A stretch of 64,000 nt of DNA, taken from positions 2,634,501 through 2,698,500 of the forward strand of contig NZ_JAAATZ010000001.1 in the NCBI RefSeq assembly GCF_010119235.1, given 5' to 3'. The notes beneath the pieces were generated by a model that was given only the letters and a program-made list of their open reading frames with translations, had not been told where the DNA came from and ran no database searches. The DNA comes from Flavobacterium phycosphaerae (GTDB lineage: Bacteria > Bacteroidota > Bacteroidia > Flavobacteriales > Flavobacteriaceae). The position numbers were made by a program, and so were the translations under genes. Positions 47,471 to 56,123 of this stretch are shown in pieces; the first letter of the stretch is position 1; every line of letters begins with the position of its first letter.

Positions 47471-48691
47471 TTATAGTTCTTTTTTACGTTCTAATAGTGC
47501 CATGTAAAAACCATCAAATCCTGTGTCTTGGGCAAGGATTTTAGAATCTTTAACAAAGGTAAAGTTTTTACCGTTCTCGGTAGTTAAGAAATGCTTAATT
47601 TGTTCCTGATTTTCAGAGGGTAAGACCGAGCAGGTAGCATAAACCAGTTTGCCACCCGGCTTTACAATTTTAGAATAATTTTCTAAAACTTCTGCTTGTA
47701 CTTTTCTTATATTATCAATAAATTCAGGTTGCAATTTCCATTTGGCATCCGGGTTTCTTTTTAAAACACCTAAGCCACTGCAAGGTGCATCAATTAAGAC
47801 TCTGTCTGCTTTTTCGTGAAGTTTTTTAATGACTTTGGTTGAATCAATAATCCTGTATTCAATATTGAAAGCGCCGTTTCGTTTGGCTCTTAATTTTAAT
47901 TGTTTCAGTTTGCTTTCATACAAATCCATGGCAATTAACTGCCCTTTATTTTGCATCAAAGACGCCATGTGTAATGTTTTTCCACCAGCACCGGCACAAG
48001 TATCCACCACTCGCATACCCGGTTGTACGTCTAAGAAAGCGGCTACTAATTGGGAAGAAGCATCTTGTACTTCAAACAAACCTTCTTTGAAAGCTTCCGT
48101 TAAAAAAACATTGGCTCTTTCTTTTAGTACTAAAGCATCAGGTTGGTCTTTTAAAAATTCCGTTTCGATGTTTAAATCCATTAAAATCGCGCGAAGTTGC
48201 TCTTTGGTGGTTTTCAAAGTATTGACACGAAGAATAACTTGAGCTTGTTTGTTTTGTGCGGCAATTTCTTTAGTCCAAATGTCTTCTCCTAATTCTTTTA
48301 CGCCTAATTCATCCATCCAATCCGGAATAGATTCGCGCATTTTTCTGATTTTGGATAACTCATCAAAACGCCCTTTTATTTTGCGCTCCGGGGTACCTTC
48401 CAATTGTCTCCAATCGGGAATCGGATAACCACGTAAAACAGCCCAAACGGCAAATATTCGCCATAATTGGTCTCGGTCAAAAGGTTCTTTTACGCCGGCA
48501 ATTTCCATGTATAACCTTTTCCAACGTACAATTTCATAGATGGTTTCGGCTACGAACTTCCGGTCGGAGCTTCCCCAACGTTTGTCTTTTTTCAAAGCAC
48601 GAGCCACAACTTTATCAGCATATTCCCCTTCGTTGAAGATAGCATTTAATGAGTCAATGGTGGTGTAAACTAAATTTCGATGTAATCGCAT
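47471..48691 (-). CDS. RsmB/NOP-type rRNA (cytosine-C5) methyltransferase
   Basis: A 406-residue SAM-dependent methyltransferase. The N-terminal NusB-like region leads to a catalytic Rossmann domain. Motif I is VVDTCAGAGGKTLH, the motif IV cysteine is in DAPCSGLGVLKRNPDAKWKL, and the catalytic cysteine is in YATCSVLPSENQEQ. The family methylates C5 of cytosine in 16S or 23S rRNA. Bacterial members are RsmB or RsmF, and I cannot choose between them. It ends eight bases upstream of the nuclease start, so the nuclease may be read from its transcript. Confidence 0.9.
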   Translation of the reverse strand: MRLHRNLVYTTIDSLNAIFNEGEYADKVVARALKKDKRWGSSDRKFVAETIYEIVRWKRLYMEIAGVKEPFDRDQLWRIFAVWAVLRGYPIPDWRQLEGTPERKIKGRFDELSKIRKMRESIPDWMDELGVKELGEDIWTKEIAAQNKQAQVILRVNTLKTTKEQLRAILMDLNIETEFLKDQPDALVLKERANVFLTEAFKEGLFEVQDASSQLVAAFLDVQPGMRVVDTCAGAGGKTLHMASLMQNKGQLIAMDLYESKLKQLKLRAKRNGAFNIEYRIIDSTKVIKKLHEKADRVLIDAPCSGLGVLKRNPDAKWKLQPEFIDNIRKVQAEVLENYSKIVKPGGKLVYATCSVLPSENQEQIKHFLTTENGKNFTFVKDSKILAQDTGFDGFYMALLERKKEL

Positions 48692-48711
48692 GGTGTAAAA
48701 AAATGAGCCTG

Positions 48712-48719
48712 CAAAGATA
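48712..48719 (-). promoter_or_regulatory. -7 box TATCTTTG for the rRNA methyltransferase gene
   Basis: Exact TAnnTTTG match on the minus strand, 20 bases before the ATG at 48691. Confidence 0.5.
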
Positions 48720-48742
48720 TTGGATTTTTGTATATAAAGAAG

Positions 48743-48786
48743 AAGTATTCTTTAAAACCTTTGTTAAAAGGAATCAAAGAATACTT
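48743..48786 (-). terminator. Nested hairpin after kup
   Basis: AAGTATTCTTT (48743-48753) and AAAGAATACTT (48776-48786) pair perfectly, and CCTTT/AAAGG pair inside. It follows the kup stop by about 16 bases on the minus strand and probably ends that transcript. Confidence 0.75.
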
Positions 48787-48802
48787 TTAAGTGTGGACAG
48801 GC

Positions 48803-50776
48803 TTAATATTGTGAGTAGATTCGCTTCATATCGATAATTTCCGGAGCATGAATGACTAATGGAAATTGTTCAATTTTAACCGAACTACTGTCTAAACCAA
48901 AACCTTTTTCTTCAGACAAACTGAATTTTTTCATAAAGAAATAGGAGTACATTACTATTTTTTCAAAGAAGTTTAAATCGCTGTCGTTTGATAAGAATTT
49001 TTCGGAAAGTACAAATTTGAAATCACCGATGATGTTATTTTTATTCAATGATTCGTATCGACTGGTAATATCTACTTCGCCGTTTTTCACCATATCTTTA
49101 ATTACTTCTTTGAACATCAAGTTAATTTTGGTTGGTTCTCTAAAGCCTAAATAAAAGTCTATTCGGTATAAATCGTCTTTAATGATTTCATTTACTTTAA
49201 ACTCTTTACGGTATGGTTCACTCAAAATATTTACGTGGATTAACCAATAAATATCGGCGCGTTTTGGTCTTTTTTGAAGAATAGAATACATTACTTTTTC
49301 TTCAATTTCGTCTACGCGATTGGAGTTGGTCATATAAACTAGATGGGTGGCGTATTTTGGAATAGAAAGATCCAAACTTAACTCAGCCAATACTTTTTTA
49401 TAGGTATCAATTTTGACCATCTTAGTATAGTTCTTGCTGATTTTTTTGGCCAAAAACCAAACAGTCATAATACCGATTAAAACACACGCAATAAATAAAG
49501 TTACATAACCTCCATGAGGAAACTTATCTAAATTGGCAATCAAGAAACTAAATTCAATGGCTAAATACAATGTAATTATAGCTCCGATAATGTACCAGGA
49601 AACACGTTTCATGATTAAATAATAATTCAGTAATAAGGTAGTCATGATCATACAAAGTACGATGGCTAAGCCGTAAGCCGCCTCCATATTTCCTGATTCT
49701 TCAAAATGCAATACGATTCCGATGCAACCCAATAAAAGCAACCAATTTATAGACGGGATGTATAATTGTCCTTTTAAATCGGTTGGGTATTTGATTTTTA
49801 CCTTTGGCCAGAAATTCAATCGCATGGCCTCATTTATTAAAGTAAAAGAACCACTGATTAAAGCTTGTGAAGCAATAACAGCAGCCATGGTTGCAATTAC
49901 AATTCCGATAGGCTGGAACCAGTTTTCCATGACTAAATAAAACGGATTGGCATTTTTGCCTCCTAAATTATATAATGTGTCGCCTTGATGTTTAATCAAA
50001 TAAGCTCCTTGACCGAAGTAATTTAAAACCAAAGTAGCTTTAACAAAAATCCAACTGATACGAATGTTTTTTCGACCACAGTGTCCCATATCGGAATACA
50101 AGGCTTCAGCTCCGGTGGTACATAAAAAAACAAAACCTAAAACATAAAACCCATCCGGATGTATACGCAATAACTCGTAGGCATAGTAAGGATTAATAGC
50201 TCTAAAAACAGAAAGATTACTGCCAATCTGAATAATACCTAATATACCAAGCATACTAAACCAAATTAACATCATTGGGGCAAAAAACTTACCTACTAAT
50301 TTGGTTCCGAATTGCTGAATGGTAAACAGTACAACTAAGATAGCAATTACAATAGGCACCGTATTTATTGAAGGATAAAAAGTTCTGATACCTTCAACCG
50401 CTGAGGATACGGAAATAGGAGGGGTGATGATTCCATCCGCTAGCAGTGCACTACCTCCAACAATAGCCGGAACGATGAGCCATTTGATTTTTGTTCGTTT
50501 CACCAAGGCATACAGCGCAAAAATTCCGCCTTCACCGTGGTTATCAGCACTTAGTGTTATGATTACATATTTAAGCGTAGTTTGTAGTGTCAGTGTCCAA
50601 AAGATACAAGATAGGCCTCCTAAAATGATATCCGGATTGATAACATGGTGCAATCCGATTATGGCTTTCATTACGTAGAGTGGGGAAGTCCCAATATCAC
50701 CATAAATAATTCCTAATGTAACCAGTAATCCGCCTATGGTAAGTTTGCTGTGAAGCTGATGATTATGAGCGCTCAT
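48803..50776 (-). CDS. kup: KUP-family potassium uptake transporter
   Basis: A 657-residue K+ transporter of the KUP/HAK/KT family, with about twelve membrane helices (1-440) and a cytosolic C-terminal region. The signature GIIYGDIGTSPLYVMKA opens the protein, and NHGEGGIFALYALV with ADGIITPPISV follows. It moves K+ inward with protons. With the two TMEM175-like genes it makes three potassium-related genes in the window. A -7 box lies 22 bases before the start and a nested hairpin after the stop, so it is transcribed alone. Confidence 0.95.
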   Translation of the reverse strand: MSAHNHQLHSKLTIGGLLVTLGIIYGDIGTSPLYVMKAIIGLHHVINPDIILGGLSCIFWTLTLQTTLKYVIITLSADNHGEGGIFALYALVKRTKIKWLIVPAIVGGSALLADGIITPPISVSSAVEGIRTFYPSINTVPIVIAILVVLFTIQQFGTKLVGKFFAPMMLIWFSMLGILGIIQIGSNLSVFRAINPYYAYELLRIHPDGFYVLGFVFLCTTGAEALYSDMGHCGRKNIRISWIFVKATLVLNYFGQGAYLIKHQGDTLYNLGGKNANPFYLVMENWFQPIGIVIATMAAVIASQALISGSFTLINEAMRLNFWPKVKIKYPTDLKGQLYIPSINWLLLLGCIGIVLHFEESGNMEAAYGLAIVLCMIMTTLLLNYYLIMKRVSWYIIGAIITLYLAIEFSFLIANLDKFPHGGYVTLFIACVLIGIMTVWFLAKKISKNYTKMVKIDTYKKVLAELSLDLSIPKYATHLVYMTNSNRVDEIEEKVMYSILQKRPKRADIYWLIHVNILSEPYRKEFKVNEIIKDDLYRIDFYLGFREPTKINLMFKEVIKDMVKNGEVDITSRYESLNKNNIIGDFKFVLSEKFLSNDSDLNFFEKIVMYSYFFMKKFSLSEEKGFGLDSSSVKIEQFPLVIHAPEIIDMKRIYSQY

Positions 50777-50797
50777 AAATGATTTTTAAAACGGCTA

Positions 50798-50805
50798 CAA
50801 ATGTA
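50798..50805 (-). promoter_or_regulatory. -7 box TACATTTG for kup
   Basis: Exact TAnnTTTG match on the minus strand, 22 bases before the kup ATG at 50776. Confidence 0.5.
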
Positions 50806-50866
50806 CTGTTTTTTTAAAATAATTATTTTTTTAGCGCTTTATTTTTAATGGAATACCCATAAAAAA

Positions 50867-50890
50867 AATCACCACAATTTGTGGTGATTT
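50867..50890 (-). terminator. Terminator after the low-complexity secreted-protein gene
   Basis: ATCACCACA-ATT-TGTGGTGAT with a T run on the minus strand, about 30 bases after the stop at 50923. Confidence 0.88.
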
Positions 50891-50922
50891 TCAGCAACAA
50901 CTTAAACCTATATTTATTTAAC

Positions 50923-52209
50923 CTAACCTCTTCTGTTTCCTCCGCCATTTCCTCTGGCACTGCCTTGATTTCCTCCACCTGAATTACCTCTTTGGCTTGA
51001 TATTTCTCTCGGAGCTGAATTGCCTTGAGGCGAATAACTTCTATTGTTCTCCCTTTGTGGAGCACTACTTCTAGGTGATTCATAACTTCTGTTATTTCCT
51101 CTAGGTGCACTAGCATTAGTGGTCTCATTTCTTTGATTTGAAAACACACGAGGGGATGCTTCTTGTGTTCTAATCGCTCTTGGAGACTCAGCAATTCCAT
51201 TATTTCCTCTTGGACTATTTCCGTTTTGACCATAATTTCTTGGAGTAGCATTTCCATTAGACTCTAAAGAACGTGGAGCGTCACTTCTCGGATTGGTTCT
51301 CGGCGATTCATTCACAGAAGAATTATCTCTGGTATTTCCACGCTGACTCGGATTTCTTGGAGAATCATTTTTTTTAGTTCCGTTTCCTCTTGTTATTGCA
51401 CCATTATTGGCATTGCCTCTAGGAGTGTTTACAGCTAATTCATTTCGAGTACCAACAGTTCTTATATTTCTTGTTTTGTCTAACTCATATCGGTTAGCAT
51501 AACTAGTATTTCTGTGCCCGAAAGAACGATCCGGATAACGGGTTTCATAAGCATTTCCTCTTCTGCCACGATATGAATTATAAGCAGTCTCACATCTTCT
51601 GTAATTTACATAATTGTAGTGATGATAATTGTTAATACAAATTCCGATATGACTTCTGTATCTGAAAATCGGATAAGGATTCCAAGTGTAGTAATAAGTT
51701 GGATAATAACCCCAATACCAAGTAGAATAGTAAGGACGGTAATTACCTATCCAAAAAGAAGCGTAAATTATCGGAGTTGAAACATATACAGGCTCGTAAA
51801 TATAATTGGCTCCATACATATACACATCTCCAACCACTTGAACCTGAACTTGATTGTTACGGTCTTTTTGTACTTCAACAGTGGCTACGTCTTGATATGT
51901 GTCTCGACCCAAAACCGATTGTATAACAATTAAGTGTGCATTGCCTTCTACGGTTTCAATCACACGTAAATAATCCACTTGGTTGTCTTCGTTTAAATCT
52001 AAATTGGAGATTTGTGTCTTTGGATCATTTAATCTTCTTTCAAAGTCTGCTAAGTTTTCAGAATCTCCAAATATAGAAGCAACCGCACGCAAATCTAAAT
52101 TATCACTGATTTCAGAATTGTTTGCTGTGACCGTAGTTCTATCTTGAGCAAAAACACTTGTAATACTCATAAGCGACAGTATCGATAAAGATAAAATTTT
52201 AGTTTTCAT
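50923..52209 (-). CDS. Secreted protein with aromatic core and Arg/Asn/Ser-Pro-Arg low-complexity tail
   Basis: A 428-residue exported protein (signal MKTKILSLSILSLMSITSVFAQ, cleaved after AQ). Residues 30-150 form a domain with LNDPKTQISNLDLNEDNQVDYLRV, similar to conserved Bacteroidota secreted proteins. Then comes a Tyr/Trp-rich stretch (about 155-205: YRPYYSTWYWGYYPTYYYTW). The last 200 residues are low-complexity, with many S/A/T-P-R and RGN repeats, and end GGGNRRG. The basic tail could bind nucleic acid or polysaccharide, but that is inference. Function is unknown. Confidence 0.85.
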   Translation of the reverse strand: MKTKILSLSILSLMSITSVFAQDRTTVTANNSEISDNLDLRAVASIFGDSENLADFERRLNDPKTQISNLDLNEDNQVDYLRVIETVEGNAHLIVIQSVLGRDTYQDVATVEVQKDRNNQVQVQVVGDVYMYGANYIYEPVYVSTPIIYASFWIGNYRPYYSTWYWGYYPTYYYTWNPYPIFRYRSHIGICINNYHHYNYVNYRRCETAYNSYRGRRGNAYETRYPDRSFGHRNTSYANRYELDKTRNIRTVGTRNELAVNTPRGNANNGAITRGNGTKKNDSPRNPSQRGNTRDNSSVNESPRTNPRSDAPRSLESNGNATPRNYGQNGNSPRGNNGIAESPRAIRTQEASPRVFSNQRNETTNASAPRGNNRSYESPRSSAPQRENNRSYSPQGNSAPREISSQRGNSGGGNQGSARGNGGGNRRG

Positions 52210-52343
52210 AATATAAGTTTTTAATATTGAATAGTTTTTAGTTAATAACCAATTACTGTGCCACTGAATTTTGGTTTTAAGTTTTTAACTAAATATTAAC
52301 TCAGTCAAAATTTGTATATTCGCTTATATTTCAAGCCTTCCCA

Positions 52344-53384
52344 ATGAAAAAAAAGTTTATTTTTTTTGTACTGTTTTTATTCTTTCTGAGCAATACTTCT
52401 CATGCACAAACTTCTCTATCGATTACAATTGATACAGTTTTAAACGAAAAAATAAGTATCAGAGCAATGGTAGTGGATAAGGATAAAGTATGGTATGCCG
52501 GAAACAACAATCAAGTAGGTTATTATAATTTTAGAACAGGAGAAAAACTGGAAAAACAAATCAAAAACGATACACTTAAACTGGAATTCAGAAGTATGGC
52601 TCAAAATTCAAAAGCTATCTTTATAGCCAATATCGGCAATCCGGCTTTTATATACAAAATGGATAAATCTGATTTAAGTGTGGTAAAAGTATACTCCGAA
52701 AATCATGAAAAAGTATTTTACGACAGTATGCACTTTTGGAATGAAAAGGAAGGCATAGCTATTGGTGACCCAACAGAAGATTGTCTATCCATAATAATTA
52801 CCAGAGATGGGGGTAAATCATGGGAAAAAACAGCTTGTGACAATTTGCCCAAAATAGCTGAAGGAGAAGCTGCTTTTGCGGCCAGCAATACTAACATCTG
52901 CATCAAAGGAAATAAGACTTGGGTAGTATCGGGCGGAGTAAAATCAAGAGTTTTTTCTTCTGAAGATAAAGGAATAACATGGAGCGTCACTGAAGTACCA
53001 ATTGTTCAAGGCAAAGCTATGACAGGAATCTTTACGGCTGATTTTTACAATAAAAACACCGGAATCGTGGCCGGAGGAAATTACGAAGTGCCGGAACAGA
53101 ATTTTCAAAACAAAGCCATAACAGTTGACGGCGGCAAAACCTGGAACCTCATTGCCGAAAACACCGGATTTGGTTATGCCTCTTGTGTACAATATATACC
53201 AAAATCAAAAGGAAAACAAATCGTTACCGTTGGGGCTGGTGGTCTGTATTATTCAGCTGATGGCGGAAACTCATGGAAACAATTGAGTCAAGACAAATCT
53301 TTATTTACCATTCGTTTTGCAGATGAACAAACCGCTTTTGCTGCCGGCAAGGACAAAATAATCCGAATAACATTCAAAAAATAA
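52344..53384 (+). CDS. Secreted YCF48/BNR-repeat beta-propeller protein
   Basis: A 346-residue protein with a signal peptide (MKKKFIFFVLFLFFLSNTSHAQ). The body contains BNR/Asp-box strands, each with the S-x-D-x-G-x-x-W pattern: ITRDGGKSWEKT, SSEDKGITWSVT, TVDGGKTWNLI and YSADGGNSWKQL. This is the layout of YCF48/HCF136-like propellers. Such proteins serve as sensors or assembly factors. In Bacteroidota they are generic extracytoplasmic propellers often labelled 'oxidoreductase'. Single gene; convergent with the ECF-operon genes, with a short hairpin between the stops. Confidence 0.88.
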   Translation: MKKKFIFFVLFLFFLSNTSHAQTSLSITIDTVLNEKISIRAMVVDKDKVWYAGNNNQVGYYNFRTGEKLEKQIKNDTLKLEFRSMAQNSKAIFIANIGNPAFIYKMDKSDLSVVKVYSENHEKVFYDSMHFWNEKEGIAIGDPTEDCLSIIITRDGGKSWEKTACDNLPKIAEGEAAFAASNTNICIKGNKTWVVSGGVKSRVFSSEDKGITWSVTEVPIVQGKAMTGIFTADFYNKNTGIVAGGNYEVPEQNFQNKAITVDGGKTWNLIAENTGFGYASCVQYIPKSKGKQIVTVGAGGLYYSADGGNSWKQLSQDKSLFTIRFADEQTAFAAGKDKIIRITFKK

Positions 53385-53412
53385 GAGCCCAATGGGGCTC
53401 TCTGTTTATTTT
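53385..53412 (+). terminator. Weak terminator between converging genes
   Basis: GAGCCC-AATG-GGGCTC starts inside the stop codon neighbourhood (53385-53400) and is followed by a short T-rich run. Confidence 0.6.
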
Positions 53413-53864
53413 CCTAATTTCTTGTCGCGATATTGTTGGAGCAACTTTCTATTAAAGTTTTCTTCTGCTTTTTTGAGTTTTAAAATTTTGACCGGAGAAA
53501 TGACTCCTTTCAAACTGGTCACAAATTTTTTCTTAGCCTGATATAACTCATCTTCCATGCTTTCCATTTGGCTCAGCATAGCCGAAGCATCTTTTTCGGA
53601 TAATTTATCAAAAGAATCATCGTCCATTCGGTTTATATAGGCTTTTAATTTTTGTTTTTTAATTTCTTGCTGCTTGTCTTCAAAAGCATTGAACAAGGGC
53701 CAAAATTTGGTGGCTTCATCCGGTGTTAATGCCAGTTCATCTGTAATAAAGGCTACTTTTAATGCTTTGATTTGTTCTTTCTTTTCCCGAAGACGACCAT
53801 TTTGTGCTATAGCAGTCATTGAAATAAAAATTATAAGTAATGTAAATATTTTATTGATTTTCAT
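53406..53864 (-). CDS. Periplasmic helical protein of the Spy/sensor type
   Basis: A 152-residue exported protein (signal MKINKIFTLLIIFISMTAIAQ). The rest is charged and helical, with the segment FITDELALTPDEATKFWPLFNAFEDK and a long Lys/Glu-rich coil. This resembles the Spy/CpxP-like or 'sensor of ECF' proteins found after ECF sigma operons in Bacteroidota. It is the third gene of the sigma operon, beginning six bases after the anti-sigma-like gene. Its likely role is periplasmic sensing or chaperoning; this is inferred. Confidence 0.8.
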   Translation of the reverse strand: MKINKIFTLLIIFISMTAIAQNGRLREKKEQIKALKVAFITDELALTPDEATKFWPLFNAFEDKQQEIKKQKLKAYINRMDDDSFDKLSEKDASAMLSQMESMEDELYQAKKKFVTSLKGVISPVKILKLKKAEENFNRKLLQQYRDKKLGK

Positions 53865-53869
53865 AGGGT

Positions 53870-54283
53870 TTAGTCTAAAATATATTGTTCTAAATTGGAG
53901 TTGGATTCTAACACTTCTTCAATGTCCTTGTCCTGCAGATTGAAATCAACTTTCATTTTTTCCAAATCTTCTTTATCAAGCAAATTTACAATTTCATCTT
54001 CTGAAACTGAAGTGTTATAAGCTAAATAATCTTCTAAAACTGTTGCATCAACGGATTCTTGATTCAAAACATACTGATGATACAAAGGAATTGATATTAA
54101 TAATACTATCACAGAGGCGGCAACATAATACCATCTTTTTCTTGAACTGAAAATTGAAATAACTTTGGATTCCTGCTTTGGTAACTGCATCAGCACTTTA
54201 TCCGAAAATGCGTCAAAATAACCCTCAGGTGCTTTAAATCCTGAAGTAATCTTGGGTTCATTATCTAATTTAAAATTATTCAT
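53870..54283 (-). CDS. Anti-sigma-factor-like membrane protein
   Basis: A 137-residue protein with one central membrane helix (about 55-75: WYYVAASVIVLLISIPLY). The N-terminal part (NFKLDNEPKITSGFKAPEGYFDAFSDKVL) is cytosolic, and the C-terminal part is acidic and periplasmic. It has the topology of an anti-sigma factor and sits 30 bases after an ECF sigma gene on the same strand. No zinc-finger (ZAS) motif is visible, and the sequence does not match a specific anti-sigma family, so the role rests mainly on context. Confidence 0.75.
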   Translation of the reverse strand: MNNFKLDNEPKITSGFKAPEGYFDAFSDKVLMQLPKQESKVISIFSSRKRWYYVAASVIVLLISIPLYHQYVLNQESVDATVLEDYLAYNTSVSEDEIVNLLDKEDLEKMKVDFNLQDKDIEEVLESNSNLEQYILD

Positions 54284-54313
54284 GGCGGTTTGACATATGA
54301 TAAAGTAAAAGGT

Positions 54314-54856
54314 TTAATTCGTTTTCATGAAATCTTCAATTTTTTTGACAGCGTGATGATATGATGCTTTCAAAGCACCAACTGAAGTTCCGAGGATTTC
54401 AGACATCTCTTCGTATTTAATTTCTTCATAATATCTCATTTTAAAAACCAACTGCTGCTTTTCAGGTAATAGTACAATAGCTTTTTGCAGTTTGAGCTGA
54501 ATCTCACTTCCGTCAAAATAAGTATCAGCTCTCAAATTATCTACAATTTTACTTTGCATAGCTTCACTGGTAATTCCGTTGCGCTTGGCTTTTTGATTAA
54601 TAAACGTAATCGATTCGTTAGTGGCTATTCGATACATCCAAGAAAATAATTTGCTGTCGCCTTTAAAATCTTTGAGATACTGAAACACTTTTACAAAGGT
54701 ATTTTGCAACACATCATCGGCATCGTCATGGTTCAAAACAATGTTTCTGATATGGTAGTATAAGGGACGCTGATATTCGCGTAGGAGCTTTTGAAACGCC
54801 TGGTTTTGCGTTTTCGGATTTAATAACTCTTGGATAAAATCCTTTTCTTCCTGCAA
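54314..54856 (-). CDS. ECF-type RNA polymerase sigma factor
   Basis: A 180-residue sigma factor with only regions 2 and 4. Region 2 reads LYYHIRNIVLNHDDADDVLQNTFVKVFQYL and FSWMYRIATNESI, region 4 LPEKQQLVFKMRYYEEIKYEEMSEILGTSVGALKASYHHAVKKIE (cut for length by helices). It directs RNA polymerase to a small regulon, often for envelope stress. It is first in an operon with a likely anti-sigma and a Spy-like protein, the usual autoregulated layout. Target promoters are not visible here. No TAnnTTTG box was found before it. Confidence 0.93.
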   Translation of the reverse strand: MQEEKDFIQELLNPKTQNQAFQKLLREYQRPLYYHIRNIVLNHDDADDVLQNTFVKVFQYLKDFKGDSKLFSWMYRIATNESITFINQKAKRNGITSEAMQSKIVDNLRADTYFDGSEIQLKLQKAIVLLPEKQQLVFKMRYYEEIKYEEMSEILGTSVGALKASYHHAVKKIEDFMKTN

Positions 54857-54913
54857 AGTATAAATTTAACGGTTGGAATAAAGATAATCGAAAAGGTTTA
54901 ATCAGTGATAAAA

Positions 54914-56017
54914 TTATGGCGTTTCCACAGAATTAGGACTGGCAACCGAAGAAGTAGCTGTTGGCTGAGCAGACAAAACAGTAGGTTCCGCTATTTCCGC
55001 TTTAGGGAAAACCGGAATATAAATTTCGGTAACCCACTTTGAAGGCTGCTTAATATCGTCAATTGTTTTCACATACACTTCGGTATATTTTCCGGCAATG
55101 TTTTCTTTTAAATCATTGTCTGCAATATATTTTAGGGCTTTAGACCAAGCTTCCTGAGTATGCGAATAATCGCCAACTAAAGTAGTTTTCAAACAAGTAA
55201 ACGGCACAATTTCGGCTGAACTCACATCACTTCCCGGCACGACAAATACTTGTTTTTGCGTTGGTGCACAAACCGAAAACGTCACAAAATCATTAGCCAC
55301 ATCATAACGCTCGTATAGTATAAACGGCTTATCCGCCATAGATAATTTATTCTTTTTGAAAAAATGAACCATGCCGGCCATCAAAATTTTAATGTTCTTA
55401 GGTACACTTTTAATTTTACAAGAAACCGTTTGCTGCAAACAAAACCCTGAGCTGCGTTGCACTATGCCATTCACTTTAATGGAATAGGTTTTCATCTCAT
55501 AATCCAGTGTTTTATCCAAATTGCGTAAGCTTTTTTCAAAAGTATCGTTCAATATTGCTGTAACTCCTCCTTTAAAAAAAGTAGTGATTTTGGTAAAAAT
55601 ATCCAGCTGACCACGACTGTGCAGGGTTACTTTGGTACCGCCAACTGTATCCTTGAAGGTCCATGAAACGGTAGCTGTACTGCCGTTAAAATTCATTTTT
55701 TGCGAAAGGCTGTCATTTTCTTTGACAAAAACCGTTCTGATAGCTCCATCATCTGAACCATTTTCCCAAGAACAGTTTGCACCGGCACCAACCGTTTTGG
55801 CAGGATAAATAAATTTAATCGTATTGCCTTTAATCATATACGAACCAAAGGATTCCCAGTTTTTATAATCGTTAACATAATCAAAAACAGTAGCTCTACG
55901 GGCTTTTATTAAACTGCTTTTGGTTACTTTAAAATTTCCTTTTTGGGTAGCAACATAAACCGTTATGCCAATAAAAGCTAAAAGCACCAGCAGGAATATG
56001 TATTTCAAAATTCTCAT
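54914..56017 (-). CDS. Membrane-anchored SRPBCC domain plus GyrI-like effector-binding domain
   Basis: A 367-residue protein anchored by an N-terminal helix (MRILKYIFLLVLLAFIG). Residues 25-165 have a polyketide-cyclase/SRPBCC fold (RATVFDYVNDYKNWESFGSYM and GTKVTLHSRGQL). Residues 190-340 look like a GyrI-like/SOUL small-molecule-binding domain (FVTFSVCAPTQKQ...KTTLVGDYSHTQEAWSKALKYI). A Thr/Ser/Pro tail follows. The fold suggests binding of a hydrophobic ligand, but no catalysis is evident. The ATG at 56017 is used; an upstream in-frame GTG at 56038 falls inside the -7 box. Confidence 0.85.
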   Translation of the reverse strand: MRILKYIFLLVLLAFIGITVYVATQKGNFKVTKSSLIKARRATVFDYVNDYKNWESFGSYMIKGNTIKFIYPAKTVGAGANCSWENGSDDGAIRTVFVKENDSLSQKMNFNGSTATVSWTFKDTVGGTKVTLHSRGQLDIFTKITTFFKGGVTAILNDTFEKSLRNLDKTLDYEMKTYSIKVNGIVQRSSGFCLQQTVSCKIKSVPKNIKILMAGMVHFFKKNKLSMADKPFILYERYDVANDFVTFSVCAPTQKQVFVVPGSDVSSAEIVPFTCLKTTLVGDYSHTQEAWSKALKYIADNDLKENIAGKYTEVYVKTIDDIKQPSKWVTEIYIPVFPKAEIAEPTVLSAQPTATSSVASPNSVETP

Positions 56018-56037
56018 GAATCGATTTTTTGGTGTCA

Positions 56038-56045
56038 CAAAGTTA
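56038..56045 (-). promoter_or_regulatory. -7 box TAACTTTG for the SRPBCC gene
   Basis: Exact TAnnTTTG match on the minus strand, 21 bases before the ATG at 56017; it excludes the GTG at 56038 as start. Confidence 0.5.
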
Positions 56046-56094
56046 TGAATTTAATGATAGGAAAATAGATTCGTTTTGATATTTACAGATTGTT

Positions 56095-56102
56095 TATATT
56101 TG
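56095..56102 (+). promoter_or_regulatory. -7 box TATATTTG for the methyltransferase gene
   Basis: Exact TAnnTTTG match 22 bases before the ATG at 56124, with a TTTG at 56075-56078 as a possible -33. A start at the TTG of 56076 would lie upstream of this box. Confidence 0.55.
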
Positions 56103-56123
56103 TTTACAGCCAAATTCAAATTC

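Noticed and set aside
50823-51257. 144-residue minus-strand frame rich in Glu and Leu
   Set aside because: It overlaps the RGN/SPR tail gene in another frame on the same strand and reflects the repeat composition.
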